Shown: one piece after another, positions 23,181-36,498 of the stretch
Layout: the number at the start of each line of letters is the position of its first letter
Numbering within the stretch: position 1 is the first letter of the stretch
NCBI GenBank assembly: GCA_007922305.1
Contig: ML677335.1
Coordinates: 21,077,933 to 21,141,932, forward strand
Length of the DNA: 64,000 nucleotides
Source of the DNA: Dermatemys mawii
Lineage: Eukaryota > Chordata > Testudines > Dermatemydidae
Reading direction: 5' to 3'
Notes under the pieces: model-generated
What the model was told of the DNA's origin: nothing
Database searches by the model: none
The model's input: the letters and a program-made list of their open reading frames with translations, nothing else
Made by a program: the position numbers and the translations under genes

Positions 23181-24758
23181 CTACTTTATACTTATGACAA
23201 ATACACACACATCCTTTTTATTCTTAAGCATACCTTTCAGAAAAAGTGTTTCTCCATCTCCCCTCAGATATAGAAATTTCTACTAAAAAAAAAAAAAAAA
23301 TCAGCCTGCCCTTGGGCAATACGGCTGAACCAGCAAGCAGCTCTTTTACACACTAAAAATTTCTCAGTTCAAAAATCCATTTTCTCACATCCATGCAGGG
23401 CTAGTAACGAGATCTTTATACCATGAGAGGGGAATATTATACCAATTTCTGGCTCTCAAAAGGTGCATATATAGCCATTTTAATTCATGACTTTTTGCTT
23501 TTAGAAACAAGTCAGAAACAGGATACAAAAGTATTAGTTCAATTGATTAACTGAAAATTTTATACAACATCAATATTAAGGCAAGGCAGGCATAATTTTC
23601 TGTATATTGAAGGTTTAAAATAATCCGAAAAATATCCGACAAAAATGATGCACGATATTGGCACTGTATGGTATAAGAAAAAACTGAGGCAACAGCTGTT
23701 GGCTTTGTTTTATTGGCTGTTAAGTGTAACAGTGTTCATTTATCAGCCCAAACTTTTGAAATGTTACAAAATGTAGATCAGAACTGTCAGTGAAAATATT
23801 AAATATGCATTTGTTTTTGCAAGCAATTGGATTGGAACGTCTCTCTTCCTCATTATTAGGAAATAGAAGAAACAGATATTGTTCAGAAGTGGTAAATGAA
23901 AGACGACAAAATGCAGTATCCCAGCAGTGTTACAGCTTTCAAATTTTCTAATAAGTTTCAAAAAGTTTTCCCCAAAAAATGCCTGTGATTGTAGCTCTAT
24001 AGGATAATTGAATCAGAGAAGGTGAGCTAAAGGGCTCTTGATATTCTGATTCAACACACATGAATGTTGAAAATATAGTAATTTTTATTTATAATGAATT
24101 TTATCCCAAGAACACAAATGCATTTTACGAACTCTGCAGAGAGGAATCATTTCATCTATGCATCTGAACAGCACTTCTTGGATGGAATACATGGCTATTT
24201 GAAACACAATGCAACTGCACACTGTAGAACAGGAAGTGGAGAATAGTGTATCCATGTTGCAGAATATTTAATTGTATTAATGGTTTTTAAAGTGTGCCAA
24301 AATAGCCATTTCTGTGAGCTCTTGTATTTCAGGACTCTGAAAATTCCCCATCAGCCTAAGCAACTGTCAAATGCCACACGGAGGGCATCTAAAACGTTTA
24401 TTAGAATTCAACACTACAAATTTGGCAGTTTGGTCTCTGTGTGTATCTGTCACACTGTTCAACAGACAGCAATCCCTTCCAAGCATGGAATGAGAGGGCT
24501 TCCATAATCTGTTCATCACTCCGGATGGAGACAGCTTGCAACATATATTCTAATTTATCATTTGTAAAGGTTCAAATAGGAAGGGAGCTTTGCTAAGATG
24601 ATGAGAACTGGAAAGATTTTTGGAGCAGCAGGAATTATATTTTACCCATGGTTTGCTATTTCCATTTTATTCATTTTAAGTTGCCTGTCTGTTATACATA
24701 CACACATACAAAATTGTGTATATTTATACACACTTGTCTAAATGAAATCCTATCCAGC
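23181..24758. other. stretch without recognisable genes
   Basis: Nothing recognised. An A16 run lies at 23285-23300, and AC/AT-rich simple sequence at about 24690-24735. Confidence 0.45.
23285..23300 (+). repeat. A16 homopolymer
   Basis: Uninterrupted A run. Confidence 0.95.
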
Positions 24759-24760
24759 TA

Positions 24761-24878
24761 GGGTGGTCAGATGGCTTGATTTTATAGGGACAGTCCCCAT
24801 ATTTGGAGCTTTTTCTTATATAGATGTCTATTATCACTCACCCCTTCCAGATTTTTCACGCTTGCTATCTGGTCACCC
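24761..24878. mobile_element. 118-bp MITE with TA flanks
   Basis: GGGTGGTCAGAT at 24761 is mirrored by ATCTGGTCACCC ending at 24878, 11 of 12 positions in inverted orientation. Both ends are bordered by TA (24759-24760 and 24879-24880), consistent with a TA target duplication. The interior contains GATTTTATAGGGACAGTCCC, itself partly palindromic. It matches a small MITE family I remember from reptile genomes. Non-coding. Confidence 0.85.
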
Positions 24879-24880
24879 TA

Positions 24881-27800
24881 CATCCAGCATAGCCCTTCAT
24901 GAAATCTAGAGTTTAGACAAAACAAGAGAATAAATCACAGAATTGCAGATCTTGAAAATATTTACTTAATTCAATTGATACTGTGCTCCAGCTCATTTTT
25001 CAACCTGACATTTCCACAAATGGATAATTTTCTTTTCCTTTCCAGAGAGCCAATTCTACCTTCCTTATAGCCTCTCAACATATCAACTTCCACACAAGGA
25101 TTGTCTGTCATTTTATACAATTATTATATTTATGAGCATGAAATGGCAGCAGCCTCTTACGCCCATTTTGCCACCATCTTCCTTTTGGGCAGCATTATTG
25201 ATTAGTACTATATCTAGGTCTGTACATTACACATTCTGTATGGATTTATTTCCTAGTCTTTTGAAACTTCCAGTCACTTTTCCTCAGCTTGCTAAAGTCA
25301 AATTTACATTGAAAATGCAATTCATTTTGCATAAAAAAATATGCAACTTAATGCTGGCTGTGAATTTAAAGCAATCTAATTACATCAACCATATAAACTG
25401 AGGCATTTAAATTAAATGCCATAACTTCTTGGATTATACTACCCACATGCTACTGAAGTGACTGTGTCTAAAACATGATTTATCAAAGTAAAACAAAATT
25501 AGTTTTTTGAAATGATTCAATGCCACCACTCTGAATACATTTTGCCAAAAGAACTTACAATGCACAGAAGATGCTAAATTGTGGGATTTACAAAACACAA
25601 TAAATCTTTTCGCTATTACTGATGCAAATTTACTTATCATAATTTCAATTGTGTGTTCAGATTAAACATTTGGAAACAATAAAGCTCCTTGATGGAGTTT
25701 TAATTTGCCCATTTCTAATTCTGTACTCAAATTGTTTTGATACAGTAAGATTTCTTTTAAATTGGCATAAAAACAGGGTCAGGACGAAGACAAAATATCA
25801 AGATAAAGTTTTCTACTTAACTTATTTATTGTTTAAACGTTGTCATGATGGTGTAAGTATTCTGAACACACTGCAATAAGTGACCTTAATAAAATGTACT
25901 GAGCTAAATTGTCCTGCAGTGTGGACAATTAAAGAAAAATATACTTTAATGTATTCATACCACCAGGAAATCTTGACCATCACAAAAGCAAATACTCATG
26001 TGACTGAGTATTTATATACTTCTGTAATACATAGTGCAAAGTGATGATCCTAAAGGTTTCTGCAAAAGAGAGTTGTATTCTGGAATTCAGACACTGATAG
26101 TGAACCTTGAGTGGTGAAAGTCACTTTACAGTCTTAACCCAAACCAAGACGAGATGTAACTGTCCTTTTAAGTCCCTAATCAGTGTTCAGATAACACTGA
26201 TATGTCATAATCTATAACTTAAAAAAGACATCAGTACTGAACCCGTTTCTCCTGTTTTCTCATCCACTGGAACCCAGCAACGATGACCACAGTGATCCCA
26301 TGATTAACGACAGAAATAATATTAAACTAAAGAGACATTTTGCACAATTTCAAGCCGGCTGAGTAATATATTCATTCCTCTTCTCCATCCCCACTTCTTT
26401 CTATTTATTTTTATTACTCATTAAGATTCAATCCTTCCAAGTGGGAACAGCTTTCAGATCTCCATTTAAAATGGCAAATAAATGGAAAGAGTAAGGGACT
26501 CTCTATGCACTAAGAAGAAAAACTGATATGTACTACTCAATGCGTTACCCACTACAATTACGAGAGAAGGACCCAGTCCCTTTATTCCAGATATGCTCAA
26601 CCAATAATAAAGACTACCCTCTGAACAACCACAGCACTATCTAGATAATCATCCAGTTAATTTCTAAGGCAATTCATGCCACCAAAATTTATTTGGCAGA
26701 TCTTGTTGGGTAGATTTGTTTTGGGTTGGTGTTTTCATATCCTTTCTGAGGGCAAATGTGATAGACATTTAGCCCATATTTTGCCCAGCAATAGGTATCT
26801 AATTATATCCAAAACTAATGGTACATTATTTTTCCCTGGTTTTATGCAGCATCTCTTTTCTGGAAGGGCCTTCCTACCTAGTGTTATATATTAAATATAG
26901 ATCTATTACACATACCATAATAGTAATTGATATAATTAGGAATTTTAAACTTGGCAAAACAATGTTTTTCCTCCACCTTGTTCTCAGACCAGAGAATTTC
27001 AGTATTTACTGAAACTTTCCAAAGAAAATTCAGCTTGAAATACAGCACAGAAATTTCAGCCCAAAGGGTAAAAGTTATGGTTAGAGTTCTACACAGCTGA
27101 AAAGTGCATCTTATAATGGAAAGTATTAGATAACTTTAAGCATCGGTGTCACTACTCACTCTGCCTATAATCCAGCAATATTGTATAATTAACAATATAT
27201 AGCCTGGGATTCATAATGAAGACTAATATTCTGTGGCATGTGTTATGTCTATTAGTAAACATGAAGGTATTTTGCAAACTGGCTTTTTGGCTGTGGCATG
27301 CATTGTTTTTAAGCAAAATAAAATAATCTGACATGTCTTTCACTATTGACAGCCCTGTCACATTTTACAAAACGCTGCAGGGCATATTGGATAGGAAGTA
27401 CAGTAAAGTGCAGGTCTCTCTAATTTGAGAATGAAAAAGCCTCAAAAAATAGAAAAAAATATTTATTATATAGAGATAGGGATGAGAAATAAGACATATG
27501 TTCCTGTTAGGCAATTTATCACACAATACTTCATCCTCTTTTCTCACTTCATGTAAACAACTTATATTGAGTAGTTCCCCCACACACATGAAATAATTAA
27601 ACTAAACATTTCTAGCTTATTGGCAATACCATTATCCTGTGACTTCTTGTTAAATACTACCAATATTAGATCCATCAGACATGAAAATCTTACATACAGA
27701 TGTATGATGCATTTATGGACCCAAAGTCGTTCAGAATCATGCAAACTCATACTTCTCCAAATACTGGATTTTGCATTCACATCTCTGATTTATCTGAAAA

Positions 27801-30690
27801 AGGTATAAGATGTCATGTAGCCAGTCCCTGTTGATTACACATCAGATATAGCTCACATGTACTGTTTACTCCTGTAAATACAATGAATATTTTGAGTCCA
27901 TGAAGTGTGCTTCTGATTCACTTGTGTAAAATAGGAATACGTAAATAGCTGGTGCACAGGGCATACACCATTTCCCATCAATATTTCTCCTCCATAACAA
28001 GGTAATTGGAAGTTGCCATTTTGGTCTTACATGCATCTTAGAACTCTTGAGCAATGTGCAAACAGCTTTCACGGCATACTTCACAGAGCAGGGATGAGTC
28101 AGTTCTAAAACAGGAGAGTCAAGATGCATTATTTGTTGGAATTAGATTAGACAGGGAAGGAAAGAAAGACTTTTACAACTGTCTAGTGATGCAAACAGGA
28201 AAGTTAATTTTCTACAAGTCTCTATACCATGGTTGCAGTTCCAAATCATGAAGCATTATCTTTCCACTGCTGACTGTGCATTACAGAAAATCTTGTCATT
28301 TGCGATGACAAATACCTTTGTGACTGAATGCAACTTCCCAGCATAAAATGCACTGAAACCAAACTATATGAAAAAGCCAGAAGGTGGAAAATGGTTATTT
28401 GAGTTGCAGTCTCAGGGACTCAGCCATGATCTCACTTGCTGCTTAGCAAGTGCCAGACACAGAAATCACATTAGCATTATAAATTAACCTCATTACTTTA
28501 CTTACACCGGAGAAATATTTGTAGACAAAGTAAGATCAAGAAAATACTGGTATTAACTTTAGTAAAAGTTTTCACTTTCAAATCAATCAATATTTCCTGA
28601 GTTTCAGCTGTAACTAATCATAATGAAAATGTACAGGTTTAATCAACCTAAAATCAATACAGTCAAGTAAAAACAGAATTAACCGCTCCCTCTCTCCTCC
28701 TGCATCGACTCAATTCTGCAGCTATCAAAGTATCAGCTATAATATGGTTTAATGTTAAATCATCTAAAGAAGAAACTTCAGGAACAGATACAGTTACATG
28801 CATACCCGTTTCAAATTTGGGCAGGAAAAGAGACTGTCTCTTGACTAAAATATAAGTGATTTAATTGTCTAAATCCCTTTTGAAAATGGGATGTAGGCAC
28901 CTAGGAATATAAAGTCTCACTGAAAATCAATGGGACTTATGCTGTTACATACCTATGTCACTTTTGAAAATGTTAAATAAGAAATTGAGTATGTTCAGTT
29001 TGTTTTACCCCAGTTTACTTATTCTCTAACCCCTGCCCAGGGCCACTCCACACTAAGGAATCTTTAAAAAAAAAATCTCACTAATTCTAGCACTGAATGG
29101 GTGATATAACCTGTGGAACTCCTAATATAGGCAAGGCATCTGCCGCTTCCATCATGTTTACCACTGTAATAGAGTGAAACTGGTAGGAATTTCTATGAAT
29201 TTTTCCCTCTGTTCTCCTTCTTGGACCTGCTATAAGAAGGGTGTCAAACATACAACCCGTGAGCTGAATATGACCTATGGAACCGTTTAATCTAGCCCAT
29301 GGACTTCCTATGAATCTTTGGACTTTTCTAACTGATCCCAGAGCCAGCATCAGAAGATATGATTTGTAGCGAGTACTAGTGTGTTGCTCTCTAACTCCCG
29401 CATGTGGATCCTGCTAGTGTGCACTGATGAAGACCTGTTTCAAACAGGACTACCATCAACATACACTAAGGATTATTCAGTATGCGTCAGCTGGGTCCAC
29501 ACAATGGAGTTAGAGCACAACATATTGGTGTGCTCCACAACATCACAGCCCTATAATCTAGACTCTGACACAGCAATCCAGCATATTGTATGTTGAGAAT
29601 GGTACAACATTGTAAAGCAGCCACTTCAAAGGAATCAACAAGGCTCTGAGTTACACTGAAAACTTGAAAATAAAGTTGGTCAACACATTTCACTAATGAG
29701 GCTAGAAACCATCTGAAAAGAGAGTTATTTTCAGTCACACAAGAATTATATTCATTTAGTTTACTTACTTTATAGCTTGTAGCTGTATTACCTCAGACTC
29801 CAGTCATATTACATCTCACAGGATTAGTAGGATTGAATCTAAATGGAATTTGTGTAGGAAACCTTCGGGAAAACCCAGGGTACAACTGGAAGGGCTGATC
29901 TTGGTCTAATAGATAGCAATCTTTCCCTTTCAAGGAGTACTAAATCCCCTTATTAGGAGAACATAGTACCTACAAGAACTCAGTCTTTTGATGAAATGGC
30001 CCTGTGTTTGGTATCTTGTACAAATAGGGTTGTCAGTCTATGTGCCTTACTAAATTTCATTTGAATTAACTGCAGCATACTGACACCCATGTGTTCAACG
30101 GTCCAATATTCATTTCCTGTCAAACTTAGTTGTGTAAAGTTGTTTTTGTTTATTAAATAGTTACTGCATTTCACCTTAGACCGCACAGTTTCAGTGCTAT
30201 GTGAAGTAATACTTGCATGTGGAAAGTGTGGCTGCTTCATTAACCTCAGAGTGCAGCAGGCATTCCTCATACCTGCTTTATTAGCCCTTGAGCAGTGGGG
30301 AGCAGAGCCATGTTCCCTGCCACTTCCACCCCTTATGGGGAGTCTAGCACTGGCAGCAGCATTCACTTCTTGCAGTCTGTGTATACTTAGGAACATAAGG
30401 TTTGCAACCCTGCTTGGACCGTTTCTCCTTGTAAAGCCAATACCATTAGGATCACACGTTAGCAAGTAGTAGCATATAGTTTTCTTTTGGGCATTCCCTT
30501 ATTAGCAAGTTCTTGCAATGCAAGTATTTGATATGAATTCTAAAATTCATATCAGCTGAGATTTAAGGATGAAGGTTTTTAGCTGGGGACATGTCAAAAC
30601 CCTTCTTAATTGCTCCACATGTTTATTCATTAAGGTCCTTTGAATGTGCCTCTGAGTCCAGCATTGTGGCTACCAAGATGTTCATTAAAT
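24881..30690. other. long stretch without recognisable genes
   Basis: Mostly anonymous AT-rich DNA, including one short perfect palindrome at 25402-25420 (9-bp arms). Fragments at 28858-28985 (GAAAATGGGATGTAGGCACC, TCACTTTTGAAAATGTTAAA) and 29235-29330 (CAACCCGTGAGCTGAATATG) look like old interspersed repeats but lack ends. The 161-codon minus-strand frame at 29980-30465 starts at TTG and has no recognisable domain. Confidence 0.4.
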
Positions 30691-30872
30691 TAGAGCTGAC
30701 TGAAAAGAGAAATTCTGTCCCACAAGAAGTTCCAGTTCTTTAACATTAGGTAAAATTCATTAACTTTTTTTGCAGATTGAAAGCATCCACACAGGATTCC
30801 AACTCAAAATATTCCATATTTTCAATTGAAAATGATTTGACATTCCCAAATCAAAACATGTTGGGTGGACAT

Positions 30873-31396
30873 TAGAGCTGACAGAGAATTTCTTAACCAA
30901 ATGTTTCCTGAAAACATATGTTTTGAGTAAGTTTCATCAGGTCCTGCATGGAATTCCTAGTCAAATGAGAGAGAAAGGGCAGTGGGGGGGGGGGGGGACA
31001 GCTAAAAGTCCAGTTAGGAATCTTCTGGGAAATTCAGGTTCAAATCCTGCCCAATTTGGAGCAAGTCTTGAATCTTGGTCTCCCAGAACTGCCCCAGCCC
31101 CCAGGCTATGAAGTCACACACATACAATTTCCCTTTCCCAGTGAATAGTTAATTATTTCTACAGAATGAAACATCTCCAACAGGAGAAAGGTTGACTCTA
31201 TAGCTTCCTTTCAATCAGGCAGGGAATTGAACCTTAATCTCCCATATCACAGGTAAATACCCTAACACTTACATTGCCTATTTTTGGGTGGCTGTCTCTC
31301 AAAAACTTCAAGGAGTCTAGTTTTCATTCCACGATGGAACAAACAAAATGTCAGCATTTAATGTGAAATGGAATTCTTGTTTTCCAGTCAGCCCTA
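30873..31396. mobile_element. inner hAT-like MITE with tRNA-like segments
   Basis: The ends TAGAGCTGACAGAGAA (30873) and TTTTCCAGTCAGCCCTA (ending 31396) are inverted. The flanks GTGGACAT and GATGACAT match at 6 of 8 positions, as expected for an old hAT 8-bp duplication. Inside, 31005-31115 has TTCAGGTTCAAATCCTGCC (B-box-like) and 31215-31290 has an antisense AATTGAACCTTAATCTCCC with CCCTAACACTTA. Thus tRNA-like pieces occur in opposite orientations. A G14 run lies at 30984-30997. Confidence 0.6.
30984..30997 (+). repeat. G14 homopolymer
   Basis: Uninterrupted G run inside the nested MITE pair. Confidence 0.95.
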
Positions 31397-31687
31397 GATG
31401 ACATTAATTTCTGCCTCTGCCTGAACTGCCATGATATTTCTTGGAAGCTGTAGTTCCAGGTCACCCTTAAATCACCATTTTTCCCCTATGGGATCAGCTT
31501 TGTGGCTGGACTATATCTTCCATGATGCACTGCAACATCTTCCTGTTGCTGAGCCACTCTAATGAATTGTTTCTTTTATATTTTCCTAATGGAACATCCC
31601 ACAAAAATGAAGTCTCTGGAAAATGTTGGGATTAAACCCATTTTCTGATGAGAAAGAGCTTCATTTGAAGTGTTTTGATCAGCCCTA

Positions 31688-32570
31688 ATTAAAATGTGGG
31701 CAACCTCAATGAAGTCTAACTGATATTGTGGAACATCTTACTAGAATATATATATATTAAAACAGCTGTATCAGTACAGCTCCAGCACTGTAGGTGAAGA
31801 CATGGCCTAAACCACTGTTATTCAGAAGATGGTGGCTTTATAGGGTAAATCTAACAAGATGAAAAATACCTACAAAAGGGATTAATATACAGTAAAAATA
31901 TTTTGCTTTATTTTTATTTGCCTCCCCATTACCAAACTGATAGTGATCCAAAGGTAGAGCCAAAAGGCTGAATGTGATTTGAGATGTGAACATGAAGCCA
32001 GGATGAGTTACCATATGACAAAAAAGATTAACATTAGATTTGTATGAAAAAAAATTGCATCAGAACCATACATGAATTTTATCACTCACTCTGCAATTAA
32101 CCTGCTGGCATTTCAGAGCCAAATGATTAAATTTTTGTTTCAATCCCTTCACAACCATCTAGCTTTTAAGAACAACTAAGCAACTAAAACCTTCAGGCCC
32201 TGGGGAAAATGTTTAAGACTTCTTCCTTCATCAATATTCAATGCTACATATATAGAACTGAATGAATTCTAAAAAACACATTTTCTATGAATACTTGTTT
32301 GAATTTTTAAATTAATTTGTTTCAGCTGAATTCACATCCCTGTTTTCACTTCCTGCAACTAACCAAGCAAATGAGTGGACAGAAATGTTCACAAGAACAG
32401 TACGTTTTAAGCAAATACAGCAGAATATTCAGAGAAAGGCTATTTCAAATTCCTCTGTTTGAGTATTCAAGCCAAAAACATTATTGTAAGAATTAGGTGT
32501 GATGGAAGCGCATAAAATTTGCTGTAATTTCATTGGTTTGTGTACATGAAATCAAGTTTAAAATTTTCTT
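31688..32570. other. stretch without recognisable genes
   Basis: Nothing recognised; AT-rich, with a short TATATATAT run near 31750. Confidence 0.45.
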
Positions 32571-32571
32571 T

Positions 32572-32753
32572 TAACTCAGTGGTTTGAGCATTGGCCTACT
32601 AAACCTAGGGTTGAGAGTTCAATCTTTGAAGGGGCCATTTAGGGATATGAGGCAAAAATCTGTTGGACGATTTAATTGGGGATTGGTCCTGCTTTGAGCA
32701 GGGAGTTGGACTAGACGATCTCCTGAGGTCCCTTCCAACCCTGATATCCTATT
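32572..32753 (+). mobile_element. tRNA-derived SINE with a CR1-type tail
   Basis: A tRNA-like head contains an A box (AGTGGTTTGAGCATTGG from 32578) and a B box (GGTTGAGAGTTCAATC from 32609). A middle region follows (ATTGGGGATTGGTCCTGC, GGAGTTGGACTAGACGATC). The tail is CTGAGGTCCCTTCCAACCCT ending in a TATCCTATT-like repeat, the same kind of 3' end as CR1. This is the known architecture of reptilian pol III SINEs mobilised by CR1. The copy is nearly complete with some base changes. Confidence 0.92.
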
Positions 32754-35700
32754 AATGGACTTTTTAAATATGAACTGAGAAAGTAAAAAATATCCGTTCA
32801 AATTTATATATACCAGTACTGCTTATACAGTCAGTAGAATAGTATAGGATCTCTCAAATTGAAAAAAGTACAGTTTAGGATGCTGTACATTTTATATAAT
32901 ACAGTCAAATATATTTCAAGTCCCTTTCATGAACCAGACGAGACACATCAGCTGTTTCATAGAACATGTAAGATTATATTTAACACTGTGAAAGATGAGA
33001 TAGCAGCAAGATCAGAAGTCAAACACTGGATCTTGTCTCAGATTACATAGTAATTAATGTATGTTCACTTGCTTTTCTCTTGAAGATACTCTTGTTGGTG
33101 AAGTTAATTGGTTGTGCTTGGAGTTTGTTTTGTCTATTGACATAGTAACGGATACTAATAGACTCATTATACTAGAGCATCGAGGATTAAAGTAATTTCT
33201 TAAATTGATTTAATTTGTAGCAAGTTTTGAACTCTGCTGGGAGCAATGCCTAGAATAGTATGTTTTTCTAAGAAATTTAAGTAAATGTCAAAGATAATGT
33301 ATGATTTTTTTTCCTTTCCAGAATTTGTATACACAAAGATTTAGAATTTCATTTGGTACTGTCAAATGATACTGCCTTCCTGATGCCCTCCAGGTATTAA
33401 ATTTAAAAGGACTAAATTCTGAATTGACAAATCATAGTGAAAGTTACATATTAGGCCTGATTTTTAATTCTACTGAAGCTGCATGGTACTGGAACTGGGG
33501 TTAGAGAGGAAGATGGCTTTACATGGCCTGTGCCCCATTCCAAGTCTTGGGACTGCTCATAGCATAGTATTGACATTTGGCTAGTACAGCCTGGAAGGAC
33601 TGTTCTAGCAGCTGAAAATAGCTGTAGTGCAAGGGTGCTCCAGGTACGTGTCCTTTCATCCTGGCCACACTGGTATACACCCTTATCCCAAGTGTAGTGA
33701 GGATAAGGATGTAAAAGGAGCAATAAAACAAGGGGAAGTTGGGCTGATCAGATCTAGGTTACTGAGAAAATGGGTGGCAAAGAAGCCTAAATCACACCAA
33801 TTTGGAATTCTGCAGTTGTGTAAAATTACTAATCCCGTTTAGTTTACAGTCCCCTGTTGGTACAGAAGATTGGACCAGGGGGGTAATTCATTCTGCATTG
33901 CCCTCCTGTGAGTATTTTTTGAAGTGCAGAGGAAACTTCATTCCCACTGGGAAGCTGACTGTGGAACTTCTGAGTTGGCACAGAGAAGGCAAGAAATAGT
34001 GTGAATAGAGGAGGCATGGGAGGAAAGACCAGAGTCACTACTTTTTCTGTATTTCAAAAAGGAAAGCTCAAACTATTTCCTTTGCAAGGGAGATGAGAAA
34101 ATGGAAAGGAAAGGAGGATGGAGGAAATAGGAAAAATGGCAACTGAACTTTCCTCCCTTACTGTCCCTTGTGATCCTAGCTGCAGTTTGTGGAAATGAAT
34201 ACTTTTACTTCACTTCATATGGATAATGCTAACCAAATTCAATTTTCTCAATGGAAAGTTAGACTTCAAAATGGTTATTGGACCACAAACTGCTGTTGAG
34301 AGGAGGAGGTAGGGACTATACTAGGAACTTTTTTGTGTGTTATTATGTTCACAGAGACAGAAATGGACTAAAATTTAATTCTTCTTATCCTTCTACTAGA
34401 GGAAAGATGCACTGCATGACTCTCCTCCCCAATACTCTAATTGTAGTAAGCCATGGGAGGGTGTATGTATTTACAGGCTATTGATGCATTTCTCAGCTGG
34501 TTAGTATGCACTGCCTGTTATAGCTTTTTGTTATATTGAATAGTGATGGATATGAATGAGACCCCTAAAGTGGGCTGACACTTTTGAAATGGCTCAATTT
34601 GTCAGATTCTATTAAGCCATCACCATTTTTTTTAACTTGTGGGAGAGAAGCTTTACTTCAATGTAGCAACTGTAATCATCCTAAAATGTCTAATAGTGTT
34701 TACAAAATAATGTCAAAATTACTGAGTAGGTTGATAAATTGATAGGAGTTCAACTTTCTGCACTTGTATATTTTAATGAAAACACAAATCATGAGCCTGT
34801 TACACATAATCTCCTCAACAGCAGTTAATTTGAGGTTTTCAAACATGAAATTTCCTGGAATATGAAAACATCAAACTTCCATGACTTATTTTCAATGTTG
34901 CCCTACTTTACAGTACAGTTTTTTAAAAAGGTACCCATGTTATAGGTGTTTTTAAAGCTTTGTCTTAAATACAGTAGAGTGAATAATCTGCAAGGGAAAA
35001 AAAGTCATCCTATGGCAACTTGTCCTTCAATTTTATTCAAAATTGCTCAAATTTTTGAGATTAATTCTTAGTTTCAGTATTTGAAATTCAAGTCTGTTGA
35101 TTAGTTTTGATTGTGCATGTAGGTCACATGTTATAGTTTGTTTCCTCACTGGCCATCTAATTAGAATCAGATTTCCAGTGTAAATAATTCCATTCTGGAG
35201 TTTCAAAATTCACTTTCCTTAAGTGAATACTATAATACTCTTAAAATGTTTTTCCATAAATATTCCCACCAGTAAACTTGTTAGCTAGAATATCTACTAG
35301 AAAACAATGGAAAATTCAGAGATATGTACTGAAAATTAAATAAAATTTTGACATTAAAATGTCATTAGTGGTAGAAGATGATAGAGAGGGACACCCAAGA
35401 GTCAACTACCATGCTTCTAGGAGTGAAAGGTAAGGTTAAGCAATAAGGCCAACTACATTTACTTGGAAAAGGCAGTGCCTTTGCCAATCCTCATCCATCT
35501 TTAAAAAGAAGATAGGGCTGGCAGCACCACTCTACTGAAATAGTCTTGAAGTTAGGGGAATTCATGGCTCTTACTGTGCCCAGCTTCTTTTCAGGTGTAC
35601 AAAGGAGAGCTCACTGAGCATTCTCTCCCATCTTGTGCCCCCACAGTCACCAGATAATCCCACCCCAAAAAAACCAACACACAATAAAAATGAATTCCGT

Positions 35701-36220
35701 TTTTCATTAAGCACCAAGATTCATATAAAGTCCGTTCTGGGTTTTCCATAACCAATCATCTTTGCTAGTAAGAACTTTAAATGAGAAATCAGACCAACGG
35801 ACTATTGTCAAAGATTGTCCCCTGCAGCAATCTCCTAAACCTCCCACCAGCAGAAACCTATATGACAGGTTTCAGATTTAATTTTGGAAGATACTAAGAT
35901 ACAGATCTTAGAGTGATCTTGAAAAACTTAATACTACAACCACTACCAAAATAGCCTAATGAAGAAAGGAGGTCACAAAAGTAGGAAGATGTCTGAATGA
36001 CACCTCTTACGTAGTTTTATCTTACTATGAACTGAAGACACCTTTCACGCCAAAGCCAATGACTCAGAAATTATCCAAGCTAGTGCTGTTTCTGCAGATA
36101 ATACATAAAAGAAAAATTTTACAGACACAGATGGTAAACCCATAACTTAAATTGTAAAGAGAGTTTTTATTACTCAAGGTGTAAATTAAGGCAATAATGC
36201 CCAAAGGAATTCCAGAGTTA
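32754..36220. other. stretch without recognisable genes
   Basis: Anonymous AT-rich DNA. The overlapping minus-strand frames at 33451-33731 and plus-strand frames at 33627-33999 show no domain signals. Confidence 0.45.
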
Positions 36221-36498
36221 GCGTTGGTCTACACTGGGGGGGGGGGGGGCGGAATTGATCTAAGTTACGCAATTTATTTAATCTTAGTTAGTCAACATAC
36301 TTAAATCTACTCACTGTGGCACGTGGACTGCTGCTGCTCCCCCATTGACTCTGTCTGTGCCTCTCACGCAGAGAAGTACAGGAGTTGAGAGGAGAGCACT
36401 CGAGGGTCGATTTATCGTGTTTAAACTAGATGCGATAAATCGACCCCTGATGGATTGATCGCTGCCTGCCAATCCAGCAGGTAGCATAGACATACCCT
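36221..36498. mobile_element. MITE with an internal perfect hairpin
   Basis: The left end GCGTTGGTCTACACT and the right end AGCATAGACATACCCT are inverted with several mismatches. I remember this terminus as GGGTATGTCTACACTAC in turtle MITEs. Key interior blocks also match that memory: GGAATTGATCTAAGTTACGC, GACTGCTGCTGCTCCCCC and a central hairpin at 36404-36446. A G14 run (36236-36249) expands the usual short G tract near the left end. Flanks TTA and GTA allow a 3-bp duplication. Non-coding. Confidence 0.85.
36404..36446. repeat. 14-bp perfect inverted repeat within the MITE
   Basis: The arms 36404-36417 (GGGTCGATTTATCG) and 36433-36446 are exact reverse complements around a 15-nt loop. Confidence 0.95.

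Larger units (their letters stand above)
30691..31687. mobile_element. outer hAT-like MITE of a nested pair
   Basis: The left end TAGAGCTGACTGAAAA (30691) is mirrored by TTTTGATCAGCCCTA ending at 31687, with two mismatches and small offsets. The flanks CATTAAAT and ATTAAAAT are similar, allowing an 8-bp target duplication with an indel. A second pair of the same termini lies inside at 30873 and 31396. No coding capacity. Confidence 0.6.

Noticed and set aside
29980..30465. 161-codon open frame on the minus strand
   Set aside because: It begins at TTG, has no recognisable motif and a basic, cysteine-scattered composition. A stop-free run of this size is expected about once by chance in 64 kb.
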